Shown: positions 51,939 through 60,362 of the stretch, in pieces
Layout of the letters: the number at the start of each line of letters is the position of its first letter
How positions within the stretch are numbered: the first letter of the stretch is position 1
Assembly: GCA_963846915.1 (NCBI GenBank)
Contig: CAWJXV010000009.1
Location: forward strand, 434,001-498,000
Direction of reading: 5' to 3'
Length of the DNA: 64,000 nt
Source of the DNA: PALSA-612 sp963846915
GTDB taxonomy: Bacteria; Actinomycetota; Thermoleophilia; Gaiellales; Gaiellaceae
Program-made: the position numbers and the translations under genes
The notes under the pieces: model-generated
What the model saw: only the letters and a program-made list of their open reading frames with translations
What the model was told of the DNA's origin: nothing
Databases searched by the model: none

Positions 51939-53009
51939 GTGAGCCAGGCCCCTGCCGTCGAGCGCGACCTGCGCCGGGTGATCGGCGACGGCGAGTCGAC
52001 CCCCGACGGGGAGGTCGAAGGCCTCGACGACGCCGACCTCATCGGCCTCTACCGCCAGCTCGTCCTCATGCGCACCTACGACGAGCGCTCCGTCGTCTAT
52101 CACCGTCAGGGACGGATCGGGACGTACGCGATCTTCTGGAACCACGAGGCGATGCAGGTCGGCGCGGTCGCGACGCTCGAGGACGAGGACTGGATCTTCC
52201 CGAGCTACCGCGAGTCGGCGATCGGCCTCTTGCGCGGGATGCCGGCGCAGACGATCCTCTCCTGGTGGCGCGGCCATCCGGCGGGCTGGTGGAACCCGGC
52301 CGACTACAACGTCGCCTCGATCTGCGTCCCGATCGGCACGCATGTCCCGCACGCCGCCGGGCTTGCGTGGGGGAAGAAGCTCCGCGGCGAGCCGGCCTGC
52401 GCGATCGCGTTCTTCGGCGACGGCGCCACGTCCGAGGGCTCGTTCCACGAGGGAGCCAACTTCGCCGGTGTTCTGAAGGCACCGCTCGTCCTCTTCTGCA
52501 ACAACAACCAGTGGGCGATCTCGACGCCGCTCGAGCTGCAGACCGCAGCCGAGACGCTGGCGGACAAGGCCGTCGGCTACGGGATGCCCGCGACGAGGGT
52601 CGACGGCGGCGACGTTCTCGCAGTGTTCGAGGCGACGCGCGAGGCAGTCGCGCGGGCCCGGGCCGGCGACGGGCCGACGTTCATCGAGGCGGTCACCTAC
52701 CGCGCAGCTCCGCACGCGACCGCCGACGACCCGACCGTCTACATCGACCCGGAGCGCGTCGAGGAGGAGCGCCGCCGCGAGTGCGTGGGGCGGTTCGAAG
52801 GCTACGTGCGCCGGCGAGGCCTGCTGCCGGACGAGCTGCGGGACGAGATCCGCGAGGAGGCGACGCAGCTGATGCGCGAGGCGATCGGTCGGGCCGAGGC
52901 CGAGCCGGATCCCGACCCGGCGCTTCTGTTCGCACACGCGCTCGCGGCGCCGCCGCGCTCCTTCGACGCCGACCTCGCCGAGCTCAGGAGGATCCTGGCG
53001 AATGAGTGA
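51939..53009 (+). CDS. 2-oxoacid (pyruvate or branched-chain) dehydrogenase E1 alpha
   Basis: A 356-residue TPP-binding subunit. The TPP motif runs from GDG (160-162, GDGATSEGSFHEGANFAGVL) to CNNNQ (187-191). TRVDGGDVLAVFEATREAV and the phosphorylation-loop-like YRAAPHATADDPTVY follow. With E1 beta it decarboxylates a 2-oxoacid and loads the acyl group on E2. TAGACT lies eight bases before GTG 51939. Branched-chain versus pyruvate specificity cannot be decided. Confidence 0.9.
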   Translation: MSQAPAVERDLRRVIGDGESTPDGEVEGLDDADLIGLYRQLVLMRTYDERSVVYHRQGRIGTYAIFWNHEAMQVGAVATLEDEDWIFPSYRESAIGLLRGMPAQTILSWWRGHPAGWWNPADYNVASICVPIGTHVPHAAGLAWGKKLRGEPACAIAFFGDGATSEGSFHEGANFAGVLKAPLVLFCNNNQWAISTPLELQTAAETLADKAVGYGMPATRVDGGDVLAVFEATREAVARARAGDGPTFIEAVTYRAAPHATADDPTVYIDPERVEEERRRECVGRFEGYVRRRGLLPDELRDEIREEATQLMREAIGRAEAEPDPDPALLFAHALAAPPRSFDADLAELRRILANE

Positions 53010-53976
53010 GCTGACGCTGGTCGAGGCGATCAACGACTGCCTGCACCAGGAGTTGCGGCGCGACCCGAACGTGCTCGTGATGGGAGAGGACGTCGGCACG
53101 GTCGGCGGTGTGTTCCGGGCGACGGCGGGTCTCCGCGAGACGTTCGGCGAGGATCGCTGCGTCGACACGCCGCTCGCCGAAGCGGGCATCCTCGGCACCG
53201 CGGTCGGCCTGTGCATGGCGGGCTGGCGGCCTGTCTGCGAGATGCAATACGACGCCTTCAGCTACCCCTGCCTCGACCAGCTGATCAACCACGTCGGCCG
53301 CTATCGCTGGCGCTCCAGCGGGGGCATGGAGTTCCCGATCACGATCCGCATGCCGTACGGCGGCGGCGTGCGGGCACCCGAGCTGCACGACGACTCGCCG
53401 GAGGCGTACTACGTGCACACCCCGGGCGTGAAGGTGGCGATCCCGGCCACACCCGCCGACGCCAAGGGCTTGCTGGCCGCGGCGATCCGCGATCCCGACC
53501 CGGTCGTGATCTTCGAGCCGAAGGCCCACTACCGGACGATGAGGGGGTCCGTGCCGGACGGCGACCACGTCGTCCCGCTCGGCCGCGCGCGCGTCGCGCG
53601 CGAGGGGTCCGACGTGACCGTCGTCGCCTACGGGGCGATGGTTCCGCTGGCCGAGCGGGCGGCGACCGAACTGGCCGGGGAAGCGAGCATCGAGGTGCTC
53701 GACCTGCGGACGCTGAAGCCGCTCGACGAGGACGCCCTGCTCGCCTCCGCGGCGAAGACCGGCCGCGTGGTAGTCGTCCAGGAGGCGCCCCGGACGTGCG
53801 GGTACGCGGCCGAGATCGCCGCGATCCTGGCCGAGAAGGCGATCCTCGACCTCCGCGGGCCGGTCTTGCGCGTGACCGGCTACGACGTCCCCTACCCGTA
53901 CTGGAAGCTCGAGGACGCGTACATGCCTTCGGTGGCGCGTGTCGCCGACGCCGTGCGGAAGCTGCTCGCCTTCTGA
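53002..53976 (+). CDS. 2-oxoacid dehydrogenase E1 beta
   Basis: A 324-residue transketolase-type subunit. VLVMGEDVGTVGGVFRATAGL, RCVDTPLAEAGILGTAVGLCMAGWRPV and the C-terminal KTGRVVVVQEAPRTCGYAAEIAA are diagnostic. It overlaps E1 alpha by eight bases and the next gene by one. HDDSPEAYYVHTPGVKVAIPATPADAKGLL is the conserved central region. Confidence 0.93.
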   Translation: MSELTLVEAINDCLHQELRRDPNVLVMGEDVGTVGGVFRATAGLRETFGEDRCVDTPLAEAGILGTAVGLCMAGWRPVCEMQYDAFSYPCLDQLINHVGRYRWRSSGGMEFPITIRMPYGGGVRAPELHDDSPEAYYVHTPGVKVAIPATPADAKGLLAAAIRDPDPVVIFEPKAHYRTMRGSVPDGDHVVPLGRARVAREGSDVTVVAYGAMVPLAERAATELAGEASIEVLDLRTLKPLDEDALLASAAKTGRVVVVQEAPRTCGYAAEIAAILAEKAILDLRGPVLRVTGYDVPYPYWKLEDAYMPSVARVADAVRKLLAF

Positions 53977-54920
53977 TGGCCGTCCACGAGATCCCGCTCG
54001 AGCGCCGCACGCTGCACGGGCATTTCTCCCGCGACCTCGAGCCCGTGCTGACCATCGACTCGGGCGACTCGATCGCCTTCGCGACGCTCGACGCCGGCTG
54101 GGGCTTCGAGCCGCCGACGCCGGATCCGTCGGCCAGGAAGAAGTTCGAGCCCCGCGAAGAGGAACTCGACGGCGGGCACGCGCTGATCGGGCCAATTGGG
54201 GTGCGAGGCGCGCACGCCGGCCAGACGCTGTCGGTGCGGATCGACGAGGTCCGCGTCGGCCCGTACGGGTTCACGGTGGGCGGTGGCTTCTCGACGCCGC
54301 TCAACGACCGCCTCGGGCTTTCCGATGGCGAGTCGGCGCTCGTCGTCTACGAGCTCGACGCGGACGCGGCCACGGGCTGCGACGGGAAGGGTCGCGAGCT
54401 CGACCTGCGGCCGTTCCTCGGCGTGATGGGCATGCCGCCGCCCGAGGAGGGCCGGCACCCGACTGCGCCGCCGCGCAGCTCCGGCGGGAACATCGACTGC
54501 AAGGAGCTCGTCGCCGGGACGACGCTGTTCCTGCCGATCCCGGTCGACAGCGCGCTCTTCTCGGCCGGCGACTGCCATGCGCGGCAGGGCGACGGCGAGG
54601 TCTCGCAGCTAGCCATCGAGTGCCCGGCCGAGCGGGTGCAGCTGACGCTTTCGCTACACGACGCGCTCGAGCCCGCGAAGCCCTACGCGTGGACGCCCGA
54701 GGCGTGGCTCGCGTTCGGCTTCGACGAGGATCTCGACGAGGCCGCGGCGCTCGCCGTCGACAACATGCTGGGGCTGATGGGGCGCGAGTACGGATTCGAA
54801 CGCCGCGAGGCGCTGGCGCTCGCCAGCGCCGTCGTCGACCTCCGGGTCACGCAGCTCGTGAACGGCGTCCGCGGCGTCCACGCCGTGCTCCGCCACGACG
54901 CCCTGCGACCACGAGAATAG
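53976..54920 (+). CDS. acetamidase/formamidase family protein
   Basis: A 314-residue beta-rich amidohydrolase. LHGHFSRDLEPVLTIDSGDSIAFATLDAGWGFE is the N-terminal signature; GPIGVRGAHAGQTLSVRIDEV carries the IxGPIxVxGAxPGD-like motif; GGNIDCKELVAGTTLFLPI the central FGGN-D-like one. It hydrolyses short amides. ATG 53976 overlaps the E1 beta stop by one base, so it is locked into the 2-oxoacid dehydrogenase operon, an unusual place for this family. Confidence 0.85.
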   Translation: MAVHEIPLERRTLHGHFSRDLEPVLTIDSGDSIAFATLDAGWGFEPPTPDPSARKKFEPREEELDGGHALIGPIGVRGAHAGQTLSVRIDEVRVGPYGFTVGGGFSTPLNDRLGLSDGESALVVYELDADAATGCDGKGRELDLRPFLGVMGMPPPEEGRHPTAPPRSSGGNIDCKELVAGTTLFLPIPVDSALFSAGDCHARQGDGEVSQLAIECPAERVQLTLSLHDALEPAKPYAWTPEAWLAFGFDEDLDEAAALAVDNMLGLMGREYGFERREALALASAVVDLRVTQLVNGVRGVHAVLRHDALRPRE

Positions 54921-54924
54921 GCCG

Positions 54925-56043
54925 ATGGCGTACGAGTTCCGGCTTCCCGACCTCGGCGAGGGCCTCACGGAGGGGGAGGTGGCGCGCTGGCTCGTGGAGG
55001 TGGGGCAGGAGATCGCGGAGGACGACCCGCTCGTCGAGGTGCAGACGGACAAGGCGACCGTCGAGATCCCCTCGCCTGCGTCGGGCACGGTCTCGCGGAT
55101 CCTCGTCCCGGAGGGAGAGGTCGTCGCGGTCGGGACGACGCTCGTCGTGATCGGCGACGAGGACGGATCCGCTGCCGTCGCAGTACCGGACGTGAAGAAG
55201 CTCGCGCTGGCGCAAGCCCCGCCCGCACCGCCGCGCCCGAAGGGAGCCCCCGTGCGCGCGACGCCGCTCGTCCGCAGGATCGCGAGCGATCTGGGCGTCG
55301 ATCTGGCGACGGTCGCCGGCTCCGGACCGCAGGGCCGGGTGACCGAGGAGGACGTGCGCCGCGCGGGCTCGTCCCAGGGACAGTCCCTGGAACCAAAGGC
55401 GCACGGAACGGTCGACGAAGGCAGGCGCATCCCGTTGCGTGGCACCCGCCGCGTGATCGCCGAGCACATGGCCCGCGCCCATCGCGAGGTGCCGCCCGTG
55501 ACCTGGGTCGAGGAGTGCGACTTCGGCAGGGTCGCGCTCGAGCGCCTCGTCGCAACGCTGCTCAAGGCCTGCGCGCTGTCGCTGCAGGAGTACCCTGAGC
55601 TGAACGCGCGGCTCGAGGGCGGAGAGATCGTCGAGCTCGACCGCTACGACCTCGGCGTCGCCGTCCAGACCGAGCAGGGGCTCGTCGTGCCTGTCGTCCG
55701 CGGCTGCGACACGCGGACGGTCGAGGAGCTCGACGCCGACGTCCGCCGTCTCGCCGAGGCGGCGCGGGCCGGGGAGCTCACAGCCCCGGAGCTGCGCGGT
55801 TCGACGTTCACGGTCACGAGCGCGGGCAAGCTCGGCGGCCTGCTGCAGACGCCGATCGTGAACTACCCCGAGGTCGCGATCCTCAGCGTGGGCCGGATCG
55901 GCGAGCGCCCGGTCGTGCGCGAGGGCCAGGTCGTCGCCCGGCCGATCGGGATGATCGCGATCACGTTCGACCACCGGGTCGTCGACGGGGCGCGCGCAGC
56001 CGCCTTCGGGCTCGACGTCATCCGCCGGCTCGAGCAGGGATGA
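54925..56043 (+). CDS. 2-oxoacid dehydrogenase E2 (dihydrolipoamide acyltransferase)
   Basis: A 372-residue acyltransferase. Lipoyl domain 1-76 with Lys43 in QTDKATVEI; E3/E1-binding domain about 110-147 (RATPLVRRIASDLGVDLATVAGSGPQGRVTEEDV); catalytic domain from about 170 with DHRVVDG near residues 349-355. One lipoyl domain only. The linker SSQGQSLEPKAHG is encoded by a perfect copy of the CCAGGGACAGTCCCTGG palindrome. Four bases after the amidase gene; E3 is not in the window. Confidence 0.93.
   Translation: MAYEFRLPDLGEGLTEGEVARWLVEVGQEIAEDDPLVEVQTDKATVEIPSPASGTVSRILVPEGEVVAVGTTLVVIGDEDGSAAVAVPDVKKLALAQAPPAPPRPKGAPVRATPLVRRIASDLGVDLATVAGSGPQGRVTEEDVRRAGSSQGQSLEPKAHGTVDEGRRIPLRGTRRVIAEHMARAHREVPPVTWVEECDFGRVALERLVATLLKACALSLQEYPELNARLEGGEIVELDRYDLGVAVQTEQGLVVPVVRGCDTRTVEELDADVRRLAEAARAGELTAPELRGSTFTVTSAGKLGGLLQTPIVNYPEVAILSVGRIGERPVVREGQVVARPIGMIAITFDHRVVDGARAAAFGLDVIRRLEQG
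55374..55390. repeat. AGGGACAGTCCCT palindrome inside the E2 gene
   Basis: CCAGGGAC-A-GTCCCTGG, perfect 8-bp arms around a single base, in the sequence for a flexible interdomain linker. Related copies are in uraH (20191) and at the end of the gene at 59075. Confidence 0.7.
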
Positions 56044-56095
56044 GACCCCGGCAGGGGGAGCCTGACCGGGGTCTCGGGAGGGTGCGAGTCAGTGG

Positions 56096-56527
56096 CTAGC
56101 CGCCCGCGTGGAGCTGGCCGCGGACGGCGCCGTTCGGGTACTTCGTGGAGTGGATGTTGACGTAGTAGCCCTTCGGGTTCTTCACGATCGCGCGGTCGAT
56201 TGCCGATGTGGATGTCGTGCAGCCCTTGGCCGCGTACCTGTCCCCTAGCGGGACGACGACGGGCCCGTTGGCTGTCTTCGCCGTGCCCTTGTGGATGTGC
56301 GAGACCACCGGCTTGTCGAAGCCGCTGACCCCCGTGAACTTCCAGCACACCTTCGTGCCGGTGATCGTCACGTCGACTGTCCCCTTGGCCTTCGAGGTCG
56401 TCTTCGGGATCTCGGATCTCCCGGAGAGGGACGCCTGGAACTTGACCGTTCCGGAGCGGGATGCGAGTGCGACGGCAGGCACTGCGACGCCGATCATTGC
56501 GAGAAGCACGATCAGACGCAGACGCAC
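56096..56527 (-). CDS. secreted CHRD-domain protein
   Basis: A 143-residue protein: signal peptide RLRLIVLLAMIGVAVPAVALA, then a CHRD domain (VKFQASLSGRSEIPKTTSKAKGTVDVTITG, VVSHIHKGTAKTANGPVVV, and C-terminal YYVNIHSTKYPNGAVRGQL, the motif that names the family). AAGGAGG lies six bases before GTG 56527. CHRD domains occur in extracellular bacterial proteins of largely unknown function. Confidence 0.9.
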   Translation of the reverse strand: MRLRLIVLLAMIGVAVPAVALASRSGTVKFQASLSGRSEIPKTTSKAKGTVDVTITGTKVCWKFTGVSGFDKPVVSHIHKGTAKTANGPVVVPLGDRYAAKGCTTSTSAIDRAIVKNPKGYYVNIHSTKYPNGAVRGQLHAGG

Positions 56528-56653
56528 AGACTTCCTCCTTCGGCCGGGTTCCACCCTACGCGCGGCCATACGCGGCCGCGCGCGGGTCGGTTTGCGCGCT
56601 CCACGCGGCCTCGTTCCATGCTGATCCGGCCGGGAGGCGGGTACTCTCTGCCC

Positions 56654-57100
56654 GTGGAGCGAGCCTCGATCGCCGCCTCGAGCGGAGTGATGGCGAGCCG
56701 GGCCGTCCGGGCTCTCCGCCATCCGGGGAACTGGGTGCAGCTCGCGAAGTTTTCGGTCGTCGGCCTGTCCGGCTACCTCGTCAACCTGGCCGTCTACGGC
56801 CTCCTGCTGCGCGGCGCCGGGCTGCACTACCTGGCGGCGGGCGCGTGCTCGTTCGTCGTCGCGGCGGCGAACAACTACTACTGGAACCGCCACTGGACGT
56901 TCCGCCGCCAGCGCGGCGACGTCTACGGCCAGGGGATCCGCTTCCTGATCGTCTCGCTCGTCGCCCTGGGCGCGAACCTGGTGATCCTCCACCTCCTGAT
57001 CAAGGCCGGCCTCGGCAAGTTCCCGGCCCAGGCGATCGCGATCCTGCTCGTGATGCCGCTGAACTTCATCGGCAACAAGCTCTGGTCCTTTCGGCGCTGA
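56654..57100 (+). CDS. GtrA-like membrane protein
   Basis: A four-helix GtrA-family protein of about 148 residues. FSVVGLSGYLVNLAVYGLLL, FVVAAANNYYWNRHWTFRRQ (the hallmark NY-xNr-wTF) and LLVMPLNFIGNKLWSFRR. GtrA proteins flip or present polyprenyl-linked sugars, fitting the two glycosyltransferase-like proteins downstream. GTG 56654 has TACTCT six bases upstream; ATG 56690 is an alternative start. Confidence 0.88.
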   Translation: MERASIAASSGVMASRAVRALRHPGNWVQLAKFSVVGLSGYLVNLAVYGLLLRGAGLHYLAAGACSFVVAAANNYYWNRHWTFRRQRGDVYGQGIRFLIVSLVALGANLVILHLLIKAGLGKFPAQAIAILLVMPLNFIGNKLWSFRR

Positions 57101-57122
57101 GCGCTTCGCGCTGACGCGCCTT

Positions 57123-57164
57123 CACGGGGAAAACGGCCGGTTTCCCCCGTGGGCCCCCTTCCCC
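57123..57164. repeat. dispersed C-rich palindromic repeat, copy D
   Basis: CACGGGGAAAACGGCCGG then TTTCCCCCGTGGGCCCCCTTCC; the arms CACGGGGAAA/TTTCCCCCGTG pair with one bulged C. Same layout as copies at 145, 37485 and 46803. The remaining intergenic bases (57165-57336) show no gene. Confidence 0.55.
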
Positions 57165-57348
57165 GGGGGGATCGCGTTCCGGGCCGCTTGAGCTACGCCC
57201 GGGCAAAGCCCGGGCTCCGCGGCTCCTGCTGGCGCGTCGCGGAGGAGTCGCGGATCGTGCGCTCCTGTTTCCGTCGTTACCACAGCTCGTGGGTCGCTGA
57301 CAGACGGCACAGCCAGGTCGAATCGGCAACCGCAGTTACGCTCTGTCG

Positions 57349-59112
57349 ATGCGGCTGTCACGGCTCGCTGCCGTCTCTCTCGCCGCTCTTGTCGTCGTGC
57401 CTGCGGCTGCCGCCGCGCCGCCCACGACCCTGCCGCTCGTGCCGTCGATCAAGCCGGCTCTGCGCGCGAAGCCGACGCGCAGCGAATCGAGCGCGGTCGC
57501 ACGGTTTCTCGCGGCGGGCAAGGTGCACGACTGGGTCGGCCGCTACCCGAGGTCGAGCCTCGTCACCGAAGGCCGCTTCGACGCGGCCACGCGGGCGTGG
57601 ACGGTTAACGTCTGGTCCGGGCCGGCCGGCGAGATCGCGACCGGCACCGTCGCCGACCTGTCCGGAAAGGTCACGTCCGCATGGACGGGGCCGCAGGTGG
57701 CCTGGACGATGGCCAGGGGCGAGGACGGCGCCTTCGGCGGCAAGCAGATCAACTCTCTCCCGGTCTGGCTCGCCTTCTGCGCGCTCTTCTTCGTCGGGCT
57801 CGCCGACCTGCGGCGCCTGCTGTCCCTGCGCAACCTCGACCTGCTCGCGCTGCTCTCGTTCTCGGTCTCGCTCTGGTACTTCAACGACGGGGACATCTTC
57901 ACGAGCGTGCCGCTGATCTATCCGGCGCTCGCCTACCTGATCGGGCGCAGCATCTGGATCGCGATGCGCGACCGGCCGCCCGCGTCGTCCCCGCCGGTCT
58001 GGCCTGTCTGGCTGCTGGCCGCGGCGACCGTCTTCGCCGGAGGCTTCCGGATCGGGCTCAACCTCAGCGACTCGAACGTGATCGACGTCGGCTACTCGGG
58101 CGTGATCGGCGCGCAGCGAATCGCAAGCGGCGAGACGCCGTGGGGCCACTTCCCGGTCGAGGCCGGGAAGCCCTGCTCGGCCGCCGTGAACGGCACCTAT
58201 CCGTACCGGATCCAGGCGAACGGGCGCTGCGAGGCATCCGACCCGCACGGCGACACCTACGGGCCCGTCGCCTACGAGGCGTACCTCCCCGGCTACGCGG
58301 CGATCGGGTGGAAAGGAAAGGGCGACGACCTCGACGCCGCGCGCTTCACGTCGATCCTCTTCGACGTCCTGGCCATGATCGGGCTCGCGCTCGTCGGACG
58401 ACGCTTCGGCGGCTGGCGGCTCGCGGCCACGCTCGCGTTCGCGTGGGCCGCCTACCCGTTCACGCAGTACGTCTCGAGCTCGAACACGAACGACGCGATC
58501 CAGCCGGTGATGCTGATCTTCGGCTTCTGGCTCGCCACGTCGGCGCCCGCCCGCGGCATCTTCTCCGCGCTCGCAGGCTGGACGAAGTTCGGCGCGCTCC
58601 TGCTCGTGCCGCTCTGGGCCACGTACCCGGATGCGCGGCGGCCGCGGGCCGTGCTGCCCTACGCTGCCGGCTTCCTCGTGGCCACCGTTGCCGTGTTCTC
58701 GATCCTCCTCCTCGACGCGAACCCGCTCCACGCCGCGCGCGTCTTCTGGGACCGGACGATCCCGGAGCAGATCGGCCGCAATTCGCCGTTCTCCCTCTGG
58801 GACTGGCGGCAGTACCACGCCGGACTGCCCGACCTGCACGTGCTCCAGTACGCGCTCGAAGGGCTGCTCGTCGCCGGCGCGCTCCTCGTCGCCTTCGTGC
58901 CGCGCCGGAAGTCGCCGCTCCAGCTCGCCGCGCTGAGCGCGGTGCTCCTCCTCGGCTTCGAGGTCGTGCTCACCCACTGGTTCTACGGCTATATCGCCTG
59001 GTTCTTCCCGTTCGTCGCCTTCGCCGTCCTGTCGCCGGCCGCCGAGCGCGTGCCGGTGCAGGCGCACGAGCCCCATGGACGCCCGGCCCGCGAGCTGGTT
59101 CCAGCAGGCTGA
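57349..59112 (+). CDS. polytopic membrane protein, GT87/GT39-like
   Basis: A 587-residue protein: signal-like first helix (AAVSLAALVVVPAAAAA), an extracytoplasmic PepSY-like domain of about 110 residues (TRSESSAVARFLAAGKVHDWVGRYPRSSLVTEGRF), then ten or more helices with an extracytoplasmic loop GETPWGHFPVEAG-type acidic region (GDTYGPVAYEAYLPGYA) as in DUF2029 mannosyltransferases. TACGCT lies six bases before ATG 57349. It overlaps the next gene by 38 bases. Confidence 0.75.
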   Translation: MRLSRLAAVSLAALVVVPAAAAAPPTTLPLVPSIKPALRAKPTRSESSAVARFLAAGKVHDWVGRYPRSSLVTEGRFDAATRAWTVNVWSGPAGEIATGTVADLSGKVTSAWTGPQVAWTMARGEDGAFGGKQINSLPVWLAFCALFFVGLADLRRLLSLRNLDLLALLSFSVSLWYFNDGDIFTSVPLIYPALAYLIGRSIWIAMRDRPPASSPPVWPVWLLAAATVFAGGFRIGLNLSDSNVIDVGYSGVIGAQRIASGETPWGHFPVEAGKPCSAAVNGTYPYRIQANGRCEASDPHGDTYGPVAYEAYLPGYAAIGWKGKGDDLDAARFTSILFDVLAMIGLALVGRRFGGWRLAATLAFAWAAYPFTQYVSSSNTNDAIQPVMLIFGFWLATSAPARGIFSALAGWTKFGALLLVPLWATYPDARRPRAVLPYAAGFLVATVAVFSILLLDANPLHAARVFWDRTIPEQIGRNSPFSLWDWRQYHAGLPDLHVLQYALEGLLVAGALLVAFVPRRKSPLQLAALSAVLLLGFEVVLTHWFYGYIAWFFPFVAFAVLSPAAERVPVQAHEPHGRPARELVPAG

Positions 59113-60349
59113 GTGGGGCCGTGCCGGCCTCGCGGCGCTCGCCGCGGCGGCCGTCTTCGCGGTCGCATGGACCGCGGTGCACTACGGCTTCTACGCAGAC
59201 AACCACATCGTCGACACCCCGGTCTACCAGCGCTACGGCGACGCGATCGTCGGCGGCAACGTTCCCTACCGGGACTTCACGATCGAGTATCCGCCGGCGG
59301 CGCTGCCCGTCTTCACCGTCCCGTCGCTGATCCTCTCGCGGGGCGCGTCGCAGAGCTCGTACGACCAGGTCTTCGGCTTCCTGATGGCGGTCTGCGGGGC
59401 GGCGATGGTCGCGCTCGTCGCGTTCACACTCGTCCGCGACCGCGCGACGACGGGGAGGCTCGTGGCGGGCTGCGCGCTCACCGCGCTCGCGCCGCTCGCG
59501 CTCGGCTCGGTGCTCCTGACGCGCTTCGACCTCTGGCCGGCCGCTCTCGTGGCGGCGGCGATCGCGGCGCTCGTCGCCGGACGCGATCGGCTCGCGCTCG
59601 GAACCCTCGCCCTCGGGATCGCGGCGAAGATCTACCCGGTCGTCCTGCTCCCGATCTTCGTCGGCTTCGTATGGAAGCGGCGCGGAAGACGCGAGGCGCT
59701 GGTCGGGCTCGGTGTCGCGGCAGCGGTGGTGGCGCTCTGCGTGCTGCCGTTCGTCGCGCTCAGCCCGCACGGCGTCTGGGAGAGCAGCCTGCGCCAGACG
59801 TCCCGCCCGCTCCAGATCGAGACGATCGGGTCGGGAATCCTGCTGGCGCTCCACCAGGCCGCCGGGCTGCACCTGACGATGGTGTCCAGCCACGGCTCGC
59901 AGAACCTGGCGGGGAGACTGCCGGACGCGCTCGCCGTGGTCGAGGGCGTGCTCGAGGCCGCGGCGATCGTCGCGATCTGGGTCTGGTTTGCGCGCGGGTC
60001 GGCCGATTCGGGGCGTCTGTTCCGCGCCTGCGCCGCGGCTGTGTGTGCGTTCGTCCTGTTCGGCAAGGTGCTCTCGCCGCAGTTCCTGATCTGGCTCGTG
60101 CCGCTCGTCGCACTCGTCCGCGGCCGGCGGGGCCTCGCCGCGGGCTCGGTGCTCGTCGCCTGCCTCGTGCTCACGCAGATCTGGTTCCCGTACCGCTACT
60201 GGCGGCTCGCGCTCGACTTCGACGCCGTCTCGTCGTGGCTCGTCCTCGTCCGCGATCTCGGCCTGTTCGCTCTCCTGGCGATACTCGTCTGGCCGGGAAC
60301 CGTCCGAGGGACAGTCCCTGAACGCGGGGCGCACCGAAGCGTGACGTGA
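59075..60349 (+). CDS. GT87-like (DUF2029) polyprenol-phosphate sugar transferase
   Basis: A 424-residue GT-C protein with about ten helices. The first loop NHIVDTPVYQRYGDAIVGGNVPYRDFTIEYPP is the classic GT87 motif (Asp before Y-x2-YG, then YRDF-x-EYPP) that carries the catalytic Asp; LTRFDLWPAALVA and AAKIYPVVLLPI follow. Like the mycobacterial PimE group it should transfer a mannose or similar sugar from polyprenyl phosphate. The last residues (PGTVRGTVPERGAHRSVT) are coded by a palindromic repeat. Confidence 0.85.
   Translation: MDARPASWFQQAEWGRAGLAALAAAAVFAVAWTAVHYGFYADNHIVDTPVYQRYGDAIVGGNVPYRDFTIEYPPAALPVFTVPSLILSRGASQSSYDQVFGFLMAVCGAAMVALVAFTLVRDRATTGRLVAGCALTALAPLALGSVLLTRFDLWPAALVAAAIAALVAGRDRLALGTLALGIAAKIYPVVLLPIFVGFVWKRRGRREALVGLGVAAAVVALCVLPFVALSPHGVWESSLRQTSRPLQIETIGSGILLALHQAAGLHLTMVSSHGSQNLAGRLPDALAVVEGVLEAAAIVAIWVWFARGSADSGRLFRACAAAVCAFVLFGKVLSPQFLIWLVPLVALVRGRRGLAAGSVLVACLVLTQIWFPYRYWRLALDFDAVSSWLVLVRDLGLFALLAILVWPGTVRGTVPERGAHRSVT
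60307..60319. repeat. AGGGACAGTCCCT palindrome at the end of the GT87-like gene
   Basis: AGGGAC-A-GTCCCT, perfect 6-bp arms, preceded by CCGTCCG. It encodes GTVPE close to the stop codon. Third copy of the element at 20191 and 55374. Confidence 0.65.
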
Positions 60350-60362
60350 TTCGCGCGGCGAT

